Part shown: piece by piece, positions 20,369-31,100 of the stretch | Position numbering within the stretch: the stretch's first letter is position 1 | Layout of the letters: every line of letters starts with the position of its first letter | NCBI RefSeq assembly: GCF_020520425.1 | Contig: NC_079492.1 | Coordinates: 3,410,001 to 3,474,000, forward strand | Direction of reading: 5' to 3' | Source of the DNA: Spinacia oleracea | Taxonomy: Eukaryota > Streptophyta > Magnoliopsida > Caryophyllales > Amaranthaceae | Length of the DNA: 64,000 nucleotides | Translations under genes and position numbers: made by a program | Notes under the pieces: model-generated | The model's database searches: none | What the model was told of the DNA's origin: nothing | What the model saw: only the letters and a program-made list of their open reading frames with translations

Positions 20369-23300
20369 ATGAAGACTGATTCCCACATTTCACGCAAAGA
20401 TGTGAATATAGACCTAAATGAAGTGTTAGATGATATGGCAGAGCTTCGTTTGCGTGGAGAGACATCAAACCAAGCCGTGCATGATAACGCACTGGAGAAT
20501 CAGTTTAATGATGACAATGTAACTACAAATTTCAATATAGACCTAAATGAATGTGTGGAGGAGACCATTGAGTTGTCTTCAAGTGATGTGGTGGAAAAGG
20601 GCGAGGAGCTTCGTACATATGATGTTGTGGAGGAGGCTGAGGTGGACGAGGAGGCCATTGAGTTGTCTTCAAATGATGTGGTGGAACAGGGCGAGGAGGC
20701 TCAGGAGGATGAGGTAGCTCAGGAGGATGAGGAGGCTCAGGAGGATGAGGAGCCATCCGTAAACCATGTTGATAAAATCCCAACTGTGGGGATGTCCTTT
20801 ACTTCGGGCAATGAATTTGCTGATTACTGCCATAAGTATGCGTATAATAAAGGTTTTGAGTTCTCTGTGAGATCAAGTTCATTAATACATGAGTACCGTG
20901 AAGAAGGAGTTAACAAAAAGGGGGTAGGGGATAAAGAGCCCATGTATCATATGATGAGAAGGATTCGATTTATTTGTAACAAAGGAGCCCCGAAAAGGGG
21001 GGAAAGAACTAAAGTTACGGGGTGTAAGGTGTTTGTAGATGCGCGGCTAGAGAATGACATGATGGTAATCAAGCATTGTGATTTGTCTCACAATCATGAT
21101 CTTTATCCGGATCACACCCGGCTAATGGCGAACTATCGATGTATTGATGAACAATCTTTTCAAAAGATGGTTCTGAATGATGCAGCTGGGATATCTTTGA
21201 ATAAGAGCTTTAACTCGCTTGTGATTGGGAGTGGAGGACATGCAAATGTATCATACAATCACCGCGACCTGAGAAATGCAGTGAACTTGGAACGTAGGCG
21301 TACCATTTTTGGAGGTGATGCAGCTGCTGTTGAAGCACACTTTAAGAAAATGCATGAATTCAATAAAGACTTCTACAGTGCAATCCAAACGGATAAAGAA
21401 GGGAAGCTCTTGAACGTTTTCTGGGCTGATGCAAGGTGCAGGGCACAATACAAAGATTTTGGAGATATTATCACATTTGATACAACTTTCCTATGCAACA
21501 GGTATGATACATGTATCCTACATGATATATATTTTTTGAAAAAACACCATTTTAACATTTACGGGATCATTAATGTTTTATAAACAGTTATAATTTTTAT
21601 TTTTTTGAAAAAAAGTTGAACATAGCATCTGTATTTAAAAATACATTAGATTATCATTTATAGGATGATTTATGTTTATTAATTAAAATGGATTAAGTTT
21701 CAATTTATAGGATCTTATTAGTATCATTTATGTTTCATAAACTTCTTTTTCATTTAAAACACATCATATTTTATTTTAGAGGATCATTTGTATTTATTAA
21801 ATATTGAACATAGCTTCTGTATTTAAATACGAATGATTATCATTTATAGGATGATTTATGTTTATTATTGAAAATGGATTAAGTTATAATTTATAGGATC
21901 GTATTAGTATCATTTATGTTTCATAAACTTCTTTTTCATTTAAAACACATCATATTTTATGTTAGAGGATCATTTGTATTTAATAAATATTGAACGTAGC
22001 ATCTGTATTTAAAATACATTAGATTATCATTTATAGGATATGTTTATTAATGAAAATGGATTAAGTTACAATTTATAGAATCGTGTTAGTATCATTTATG
22101 TTTCATAAACTTATTTGTCATTTAAAACACATCATATGTTAATTTAACGGATCATTTTATATTTACTAAACATTGACGTTGTTGATTGGATAAGTAACAA
22201 CAATGATGCGAATAATATATCTTTTAACTTTATTTATCAGGTACAAAATGCCTTTTGCTCCTTTTATTGGTTGCAATCATCACGGCTCATCAATCGTCCT
22301 TGGTGCTGCCCTAATAACCTACGAGGATGCAGAATCATTTGTTTGGGTATTCGAACAATGGCTGCAGTGTATGGGAAAACCCCCAATGGGCATCATCACC
22401 GATCAGTGTAAGGCTATTGGAAAGGCAGTCCAGACTGCATTTCCTGGTGTGCCGCATAGGTTATGTGTTTGGCATATTATGCAGAATGCAAGCAGAAACT
22501 TGGGCAAATATTCGAGCTGGAAAGAAATAGATAAAGATTTTCAAGTAGTCGTGCACGACACACTGACCATCGAAGAATTTGATGATGCATGGAAATCCAT
22601 GGTTACGAAATTTGGGTTACAGAACGACAAATGGATAAATGAAACTTATCGTATTCGGGCCAGTTGGGCCCCTGGTTATTGGCGGAGCTCATTTTGGGCT
22701 GGAATGTCATCGTCACAAAGGAGTGAAGGAATGAACCGCTTTTTCAAAACATATGTAGGCTTAAACACGTGTTTGATACAATTCATGAAGCAATTTGAGG
22801 CAGCTCTTAGAGGAAAAGTGGAAGAGGAAAAGAAGTTACATCTCGACTCACAAAATAAACCATATACTTATAACAACACCCTAATTGCGGAGGTAGTGTT
22901 CTGCAAGGCATACACCAATACAAAGTTTAAAGAGGTGAGGGGTGAGGTGATGGGTCTGACGCACACAAATATTGTGAGTACTGGCCGTGACGGCACAAAA
23001 ATCTTATATGATGCGGTGGAGAAGATCCCAATCCCCGTACATAAAGCAAAGCAGAAGACTTTTCAGGTTACCATTGACAAAGAAATGGGTGAGTTTACTT
23101 GCTCATGTATGCTTTTTGAGTTTCGGGGAATTTTGTGCAGGCACATCATTCGTGCGATTCATTGTGAGGATGTCAACTCTATACCTGATAAGTACATTTT
23201 GACTAGATGGAGGAAAAACGTAGTTAGGGATTACGAGAGTATCAAGGTTGAGTATTATGACCCAAATGACTCAACCCAAGTGAAAAACAGTAGGGAGGTA

Positions 23301-24347
23301 GCAAAACGGAACAACTACATTTCTACGTTGGCACTGCACAATAGTGAGACACTCTCGATTTTTATGGAAGCCACTGAAAAAATGCGTGAGAGTCTCGAAG
23401 ATACAATTGGTATTAAGAGGACTGATGGTGATGATTTTATGGACTGGTGGGACCCTTCGAGTAAGAGGGTGTTTGGCCGCCGTAGGATAAGGCCAAAGGA
23501 AAACAATAAACAACACCTCGAACGCTCCGCAGTGCCAGTTGAAGGGGCCAGTAAAGATCCGATAGACCAAAGAGGCAAAGGTAGGGCTCAAGAGAAAAGG
23601 AAAAAGCACCCAGCTGAGAAAAAAACAAGGAAAAGGCGAAAAAATGTTGTGCACGACACAGACGAGGATATGGACGAGGTATGATCTTTTAATTCCATTC
23701 GTTAGACTACACCTCAAATAAAGAAAATAAATTGTAGTCCATCAAAATAAATCATTCTAGTTTTTGCGATGTTACAATATTATATACATAATCTATTTAT
23801 GCTAGCTAATTTTTTCATATAAAAGGGTTTATGTTCTTCATTCTTGTTTTTAAAGATTAATTATTGTATATATAGAATCTTTTTCTGTTATTATATGTAT
23901 ATATAGGGTTTATTTTATATTTTATACAAGTACGACGAGAATATTGTGGTACAAATACTAATACAAAGTATAGAAATCATAATATTGCATAACATATTAT
24001 TCTGTTTTTTTGATTGAATTTTCTCTTTTGTGTTCGATTTTGCAAAGGAGAATGATGAGGCATTGCCAAATGGAGAACAAGGCCATGTTGATGCTGGTAG
24101 AAGTGCTGGTGTAACTGATTCTTACTACGGTGGATATCAATATTACGGCGGAAATTTTATCAATCCGGGATACAATCCTAACTTTTTCGCACCCAGCAGC
24201 AGTAATTATCGTCCGAATATATATCTGAACCAGCAACCACTTGGAAGAGGTTATCCCAACTTCAGCGTGAGGAATCCGCAACAGCTTTCACAGTCATACA
24301 TGTCGCAAGGATCAAACCAATATTCAGCTATGCGTCCAGGCTTTTGA
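20369..24347 (+). CDS. FAR1/FHY3-type MULE transposase-like protein (956 aa)
   Basis: Exons 20369-21501, 22241-23678 and 24048-24347 join in frame. The acidic N-terminus carries two NIDLNE motifs and a QEDEEA repeat (residues 1-130). A FAR1 DNA-binding domain follows from ~143 (FTSGNEFADYC) to the zinc-binding HNHDLYP at ~240. The MULE DDE transposase core has its first Asp in ITFDTTF (~367) and second in IITDQC (~428), then RLCVWHIMQNA. A SWIM finger (FTCSCMLFEFRGILCRHI, ~662) and a basic KKTRKRRK follow, and the last exon is Tyr/Gly/Asn-rich. The family includes active Mutator-like transposases and the domesticated light-signalling factors FHY3/FAR1. The intact frame, two coding introns and Gly/Tyr tail fit either. 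Repeats flank the gene in inverted orientation but do not form clean terminal repeats, so I cannot say whether it is mobile. Confidence 0.85.
21616..22165. repeat. Three tandem units of about 180 bp within FAR1 intron 1
   Basis: Units start near 21616, 21804 and 21990 (TTGAAC(A/G)TAGC). Each contains TCATTTATAGGAT, ATGGATTAAGTT and CATTTAAAACACATCATAT. They make up most of the intron. Confidence 0.85.
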
Positions 24348-24351
24348 CAAT

Positions 24352-24560
24352 ATTTACATTATCATGTTTTGATGTACTGGATATTTTAGTTGACAACTGC
24401 GTTTTGGAATCACCATTATCTAGCTATACCATTTTCCTTCTTTTGATTTTACAAGTGTTGTTGTGTTAGTTTTTATAATTTACATTATCATGTTTTGATG
24501 TACTGAATATTTTTGTTGACTACTGTGTTTTGGAATCACCATCATCTAGCTATATTATCA
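24352..24560. repeat. Direct repeat in the FAR1 3' flank (about 80 bp, two copies)
   Basis: TTACATTATCATGTTTTGAT...TTTGGAATCACCAT occurs at 24352-24427 and again at 24478-24555. It lies in the probable 3' UTR. Confidence 0.8.
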
Positions 24561-24715
24561 TGATTGTTGTTTTAATAGGATCACTTTTATTAAGAAGTGA
24601 TCAAATGTTGCAACTAATACGTCTTGTAGTCTTGTCACAATGGGCACCACAATGCTACCTAATTTTTCAGTTTATTTCCATGTGTTCCAAGCTTCCCTAA
24701 GGTAGCTTTTTTTTG

Positions 24716-25750
24716 TTGAAGGTATTATATGATGTTATAAGATCATATTTGTTAATATGGTATCATACAATAAATTACCAATCACACAGAATAGTGTAAA
24801 AATATAAATGTTCCACATAACAAGCACAAGAACAGTAAAGCTATACGTTTTTTTTTTTTTATTCTTGAGGCGAATAGTAGCTTTAAGTTTATTGAATATC
24901 ATATTAAACCTGAATAGTAAGCGTTTTTTTAATTCTTGACGCGAATAGTAGCTTTAAGTTTATTGAATATCATATTAAACACGAAGGGTTTCATGTTCGA
25001 TGTATTTCATTAAGTTGGAGAATATAGTTCGTGAAGGTGGTATCATTCCAAGCGTTCAATCTTCATGAACTTTTTTTTTAAAAAAAAAGGGTTAAGTGCG
25101 AATTAGTCAAAATATTTTATTTAAAAAAGATGTTTAAAAGTTTTTATCTTATAACTTTTTTAAAAAATCGGTTAACAAAATACAACATGATTTTAGTTTC
25201 TTTGAAAGGGTTTGTAGTACATAGGATAAATAAAAGCCATAATGATTGTGGTTTTATCGATTTTGATTTCGTCATGTAAATATTGATCCCATAAATATGT
25301 GATATAAAAAAAAATTATATGAAAAAAATTCCTAATTTGAAATTTTATTATGAATTTTATTTATAAGTGGGGGGCAGTGAGAATAAATTATATGCACGTT
25401 TGAAACTATTTTCATTTTGATCAAAGTTGCACTAATTTTTTGGAGGGGTATATTCTACGTAAAATCTATTTTGTTTTAAAAGGATCAAACAATATTTAGA
25501 TAGGGAAAAAAACGTAAAAAATGTATTTGATTTCTTTATGTAAATATTGATCCCATAAAACATGTGATATTAAAAAAAACAAAATCCTAAGGTCTTGTTA
25601 GGATTCGAACCTTGGTGTTCTATGAAGTTTAGGAAGTGTTCAAGTAACCAATATGACAAAGGGGTATCAGCACGTCTAGTTTGCAATACAAATTAATTTG
25701 ACCATTCAAATACGGATTCTTTTAAAAAGGATGATCCCATAAACTAGTGT
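24716..25750. repeat. Multi-copy repeat family, copy 3 (inverted)
   Basis: The reverse complement matches 8062-8770 nearly end to end and 18340-19480 in rearranged order. It is the longest and most continuous copy in the window. Together with copy 2 it flanks the FAR1 gene in inverted orientation. Confidence 0.8.
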
Positions 25751-27329
25751 ACTGATTTTAAAAATAAAAATTTTTTAAAATAGATACGGAAATAGATACG
25801 GAGTATGAAATTCTTTTCAACACGTCTATAGTTTAAACATAAATTCTTTTCATCTATTTAACATTATGATTTTATTTGTTTTTTGATGTACTTAAAATTG
25901 GAGGTGATTCCACGACATCATAATTCATGTTAAAGTAGATGGTTTAAGTTGTTATCGTATTTTATGGAAGTATCATTGCAAAATCATCTGTTACGATGGC
26001 ATTAGTACTTTAGAAAATTTTATAAGCGTTTTTATACAATAGGATTATTATGACCACACCTTTTCCTATAATACAATACAATAATAAAATAAGTCGTGAA
26101 GGCTTGGCAAATGAATTAACTTCGCCACTTGAGTATTTACCACATGTTATAGATATGTTGAATTATGAACCCAAGTTCGATTCGTAATGCACAAAAAGGG
26201 GAACTGGGAGAAAATAGTTTTATTTTTATTTTGATTTATTTTGTTAATAATAAAATTTATATTTGAGGAGTTCATGTTTGAATTTGTGGGAGCATTACAA
26301 GTTTATACACAAACTTCTTATTAACTTCATTTGTTAATCCGTCATATAAAAATTTTCATAGCTTACTATGTTGTGCTGATACCCCCTGCTAAATTGGTTA
26401 CTTAATCATCTCTTCACTACGGTAAACCCGTGTTCGATCCTACTGAATGGTTAAAAAAAAAATTCCTCTTTTTTTCTATCTGGTTTTTTTACTTCTGGTT
26501 TTATGTGAGAGAGTATATTTTATTCAAACTCTAAAATCAAAATACATTTGTGAGTATCTTTTATTCAATTTATAGAATCATAAACATAACTCATACGATT
26601 TCATGTAGCTTCAACATCCCATTGTCACTTAACTAAACAAAGCAGCCATTGTCACTAACAATTCATCATTTCCAGTTTCGAAAAGTCGAATAATAACACA
26701 TTACATATCTAGTTCTCTTCTACACCTTCTTACACCCAGTATATCACAATTGAAACTAATTAAATCTTAATAAAACAAAATGAAACTCTCTTGGTAATTT
26801 CATCAAACATGTTATATGCATTATTAAACACATGGAAGTTTCACCTCATTGACATAGTTACAAGCTTCGAAAATGGCGGAAAATATAAAGATAAATAGAA
26901 ATTCATAGTGGGAAGAATAATCACATAATTTGCATTCACTTTAGAAATAAAAACCAGAAATATTTTCTTTGCTTTGCAGTTCCTCTTCAAATGAAACATC
27001 GCCAAGTTCCTCTTCAAATGAAAACCAGAGGTGAAAAATGAAAGTTGAGGTGAAAGATGAAAGTTGAGGTGAAGAAGTGTTTTGGCGCAAAAATGAAAAT
27101 GTGTAATTTGGCGCAAATACCTCCCGCTCAAGAGAACAGAATGGCGCAATTCACTGAAACTAATTGCCGCCCAAATTTTTTTTTTCACAAAGCTTTTCCC
27201 TCTCTTTTTTTAGTGGGATTTGTGAGGTGGCATAATTTAATAGGTGGTGTGCAAGATACCTTTGCACACCATGTGTATCCCTAGCCTTTTCCTAGATAGA
27301 TAGATTTTGTGAAAAAAATTATCAAAATT
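25751..27329. other. AT-rich intergenic DNA
   Basis: No gene supported. Near 26377 there is a decayed copy of the GTGCTGATACCCC...GTTCGATCCTA phrase of the multi-copy repeat. At 27080-27150 three GGCGC sites occur, two reading TTTGGCGCAAA (E2F-like), next to a duplicated GAAAGTTGAGGTGAA phrase. Confidence 0.5.
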
Positions 27330-27383
27330 CGTGCGTACACGGAATCTAATCTAGTTATTACTCCGTGCGTGTACGGAATCTAA
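27330..27383 (+). mobile_element. Two tandem Helitron 3' terminus-like sequences (plus)
   Basis: CGTGCGTACACGGAATC runs to CTAG|T at 27354. CCGTGCGTGTACGG AATCTAA|T ends at 27383. Each is a short hairpin plus CTRR. The two are near-duplicates, as seen in Helitrons with doubled 3' ends. The 5' end was not found. Confidence 0.55.
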
Positions 27384-27642
27384 TTTATGAATTTTGACTA
27401 CGACAAATAATTTTTAAAACATAGGCACTTAACTATACTAGTTGTTGGACCGCGCGCTACCGCGTGCGGTCCCCCAAGATATTAGAATCGGTTCGGTATA
27501 TTTAATTAGCGTGTAAGAAAAATTTGTAGCTTCAAACACCGAGCTAACCATTAAGCTCAAAACAATTGCAAATGGTAAAAGATGACACAAACAATCACGA
27601 AGTTATGGAACCGTACGAATTGGCGACCATCATATTTTTATC

Positions 27643-27784
27643 TATGGAAGATAGATACAAAGTACTCGTGCAAATTAGAACATAAGGTACTCGGCATAGT
27701 GCCCGAGTTATAATGGAAGATAGATACAAAGCACTCGTGCAAATTAGAACATAAGGTACTCGGCATAGTGCCCGAGTTATAATA
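27643..27784. repeat. Tandem duplication of about 70 bp near the Helitron 3' end
   Basis: Two adjacent copies of ATGGAAGATAGATACAAAG...GCCCGAGTTATAAT. Each holds a hairpin, CTCGGCATAGTGCCCGAG. Confidence 0.9.
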
Positions 27785-28174
27785 GAACAAGAGTTCTTAT
27801 GTTTATATTACAAAATATGTAAGGGGTCTTTGTTGAGAACACCGCACTACGGGCTTGTCCCCTTTAAAAACCTCTAGATAGTGAGGCTTCATTCCCACCT
27901 TCTATACGATCGCAACAAAAGCTATTTCTGTTGGCATGAAGTGTAGGACTCGTAAACATAGTAAGCGCAAATTCTAAAGGGTTTGATTCTAGGCTAAGTA
28001 GAGACTACCTATATCTTACAAGTTTCCAAGGTAGATCAACTACAATACTAATTATTTTACAAGACATTAATCTTAGCTAAGCAAAAGGGTGGATGACTGA
28101 TTGACTTGAATTACATACCAGAGGATCTGGCTTCTTCATCCTAAGCAAAAGGGACAACTAATGATGCACTTGAA
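27785..28174. other. 3' flank of the RPA gene inside the Helitron
   Basis: No gene. The sequence just after the stop is repeated imperfectly: GCTTAG...CCTCTGGTA(A/T)GTAATTCAAG at about 28115-28140 and 28170-28190. It resembles a duplicated exon end with its donor site. Confidence 0.5.
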
Positions 28175-31100
28175 TTACTTACCAGAGGAGTCATCCTCTT
28201 CTTCGTCAGATTGTCTTGCAATACTCCCCTGTGCAGCATGGAGCTCAGCTATGAATTCCTGCTTCAGTTTCTTTTGAGGAATGGCTCCTTGCTCTGGATG
28301 CTTCCCAGTAACCATTGCTTGCTCAGGGTTCTTCCTACGAAGCGTTGGTTGTTCAAGCTGCTGCCTAGCAACCGTTGCTTGTGCAAGCACCTGGCTGGCA
28401 CTCGGACCCTGTTCAGCCTGCTGATCAGCAAAGTGATGCTCAACATTTTCTGCTTGGGCCTCCCCTGATTCCAAATCAATCGATTTTAAGCACCATTCAA
28501 GCACGCCGTTCTTTGAAAGGCCCATTGTTGGACCGATTTCCAGCAGAAAGTGGTTGGACTTGAGCATTTCCTGGAGCTGTTCAAAGGTCGCTGCATCATT
28601 CTGGAAATACAGGTGTTTGTTAAACTTAGGAAACGTGTTCCAGCCTATGTATGCTAGAAGAAACAATTGACACCGAAGGATTAATAAAGGCAACACAAAC
28701 TGCAATAAGCTCCTAATTTCATCTGCAAGTATATGGCTGATTGTTTAATCAGTTATCTACCTACTAAGTTTTTGATAGTCCACTGTAAGAATTAAAATGT
28801 CATCAGGGAAGTGTGTATAACAAGTTCGTATGCCCTTTGTGTGGTCTCTGTTTGTCTTTCATTTCTTATGTAATTTGCAGTTTTAACCTGATAAATTTAA
28901 AGTTGATTTTTTACAGTGGTCGCCTAATTTTATAACAATGTGTAGCGTTGCGTTCTTTTCTTTCTAAATTTGTATATGTGTACATTCTAATGGGTTTTGC
29001 AACATTCTTCCATGTTTGACTTGTTAGTCTAAGGGAGATAGGCTTACGCTGTGCTTCATCCTGAACGTGTCTGCAGCCGTCATCCTGAACAACTTTTCAG
29101 AATCTTCAGTGAACGAGGTGCATTCCATTGTGCCAGTCCCATCAGATGCCACGAAATTGTAGGTAATCCTACAATGATCATTTGCAAAAGTGTGACACAG
29201 CATTACATGTATTCGTCTGTAACAAAACATTCTAAAGTTTGCAGCTTACTTGGGAGTAGACACGGTATCTGCCTTACATCTGGTGCAAGTGTAGGATGTC
29301 CCTGCTGGAATGTCTCCACGCCGTCCACAAGCAGAGCACCCCAGGTATGCATTGATCGTGCTCATTTGAGGGTTGGGTATTGTAACCCTTAGCCAATGGC
29401 GTTGCTCTTGCAAGGTGTTGTATGGCTAGGGAAAAAATCCGACAGGTTCACAAGTCAGGCACACTTCTTTATATTCTGAAGTGCATCTACATTACCGGAA
29501 CAATAAGACGTACATTATTTGTGTATCACTTTTTCGCATATGAGTGTGGGTTTCCAACAGGTTTAAGCTCAGTTACCCCGGGCCACTTTCTTGAGGCCGT
29601 CACTTTTTCGCATATGATCGCTTTATTATGAAGCAACATTATAACAGCTCTAATCAGACAAAAACTACCTGTGTATTACTTATGTTACATGTATTTCTGT
29701 TCTCACTGAATGTAAAGTTAGCGTAGTTGGTTGGATGGTATTTTGTTGTTACTTAGTTTAGCAGTTATGCAATGCAATTTAGTTTAGGTTATGCAATGCA
29801 ATGCAAACACAATGATGATGTTGTAGCAGTCCTTAAATTCCCTATCTATTTTTAGTAGCTATGCAACGCAATTTAGTTTAGGCTATGTAATATCTTTGAT
29901 GTTCCTTCCATTATCCGTTTTTTTTTTCTTTTTGCTGACATTTTTTCCTTACTTAGCTTAGCTTAGCTTAGCAGTTATGTAATGCAAACATAGTCCAACA
30001 CTGATATGGCAGCCTAGAAATATTAGTTTTTTGTTGTTGGGAATATGAAATCATCTGAGATTATTGTGTCATTGACTGGAGTTTTAATAATTGTAGACGA
30101 TAATCAAGGTACATAGGACAAAAGCAAAGGTTTATACCCTTTTCAGCTTCAGGGAGTCCAGTGTGATGATCACCTTCTCTTTCGTAGGGTTCCTGACATC
30201 CAATACACTCAGCCAGTCGGTGCGATTTTTGACCCTACAAAACATATCGAGGTTAGTTGCCAGGTATTCTATGTTGTGTTTTTAAAGGGTCAGGAATGAC
30301 ATGTGCTGTCTTACCATTCCCTCAATGCGTCTGCTCTTTCTGCTTTTGGATCAGTAATGATTCTAGTAGACATGGTGGAACCAAGGGAAAATCCTGTACA
30401 TTACGCAGCGTCTTTGGTAAGATAATTGAAACTGTGTATTCAGACACTAATGGAGGATTAAGGTAATCAAAACCTTCATGAAAGCTGCCTCTCAAAGCCG
30501 TGAATCCAAAAACAGTGAACTGTTCTACCCATGAGGAGAGCGGTTTGCAATGTTCTCCAGTCAGCTCGTTCCAAACAGTCATTGTGATTGGCTGCTCATT
30601 GCTGCAAAAGTGGCGAAGGTTTGGCACTTATGATTAAAGCGCAAGATGTTTAGATTTTTAAATAGAGTATGAGTCGTACCTATGGTCTGTCACCACAATT
30701 TCACGAACTAAGTATTCGCGTTGTTCAAATCCAGTGACTTTCCGTGCTTCTTCTTCGAGGTATAGAACAACAGCAACAATATCTGCAAATAAAAGGAGCA
30801 TAGAAATAAGTATTGGCGCATGTGTATAGTATCACAACATAGTAGGGAAGAGGGTAGGTTCTTTACCAAATCTGTCAGTTGGATCATACACTCTTGGGAT
30901 GGTGGCTAGGCATTGGTATTCTGGTAATACTGGCCCTGACTCAGCATTCATTCGTTGGATTACCGCCTGTGAGCCAAAGCTCATCTGGTATCCAAGCAGA
31001 CCGTATTTCGCGTATTTGGCTTTCCAATATTCATCGCTGGCTTTAAACGTAGCATTAGCTATCTCATAACTCCCTAAGTGTTCAATAGCTTCCTTGTAGA

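Noticed and set aside
20532..20783. Pro/His-rich minus-strand frame
   Set aside because: It is the antisense of the Glu/Asp-rich repeats in the FAR1-like N-terminus.
18300..25760. Clean MULE with ~1-kb terminal inverted repeats
   Set aside because: The inverted copies are in different segment order on the two sides and I found no matching target duplication, so I report them as repeats only.
26841..27188. 115-residue minus-strand frame
   Set aside because: It contains locally duplicated DNA and has no recognisable domain or promoter.
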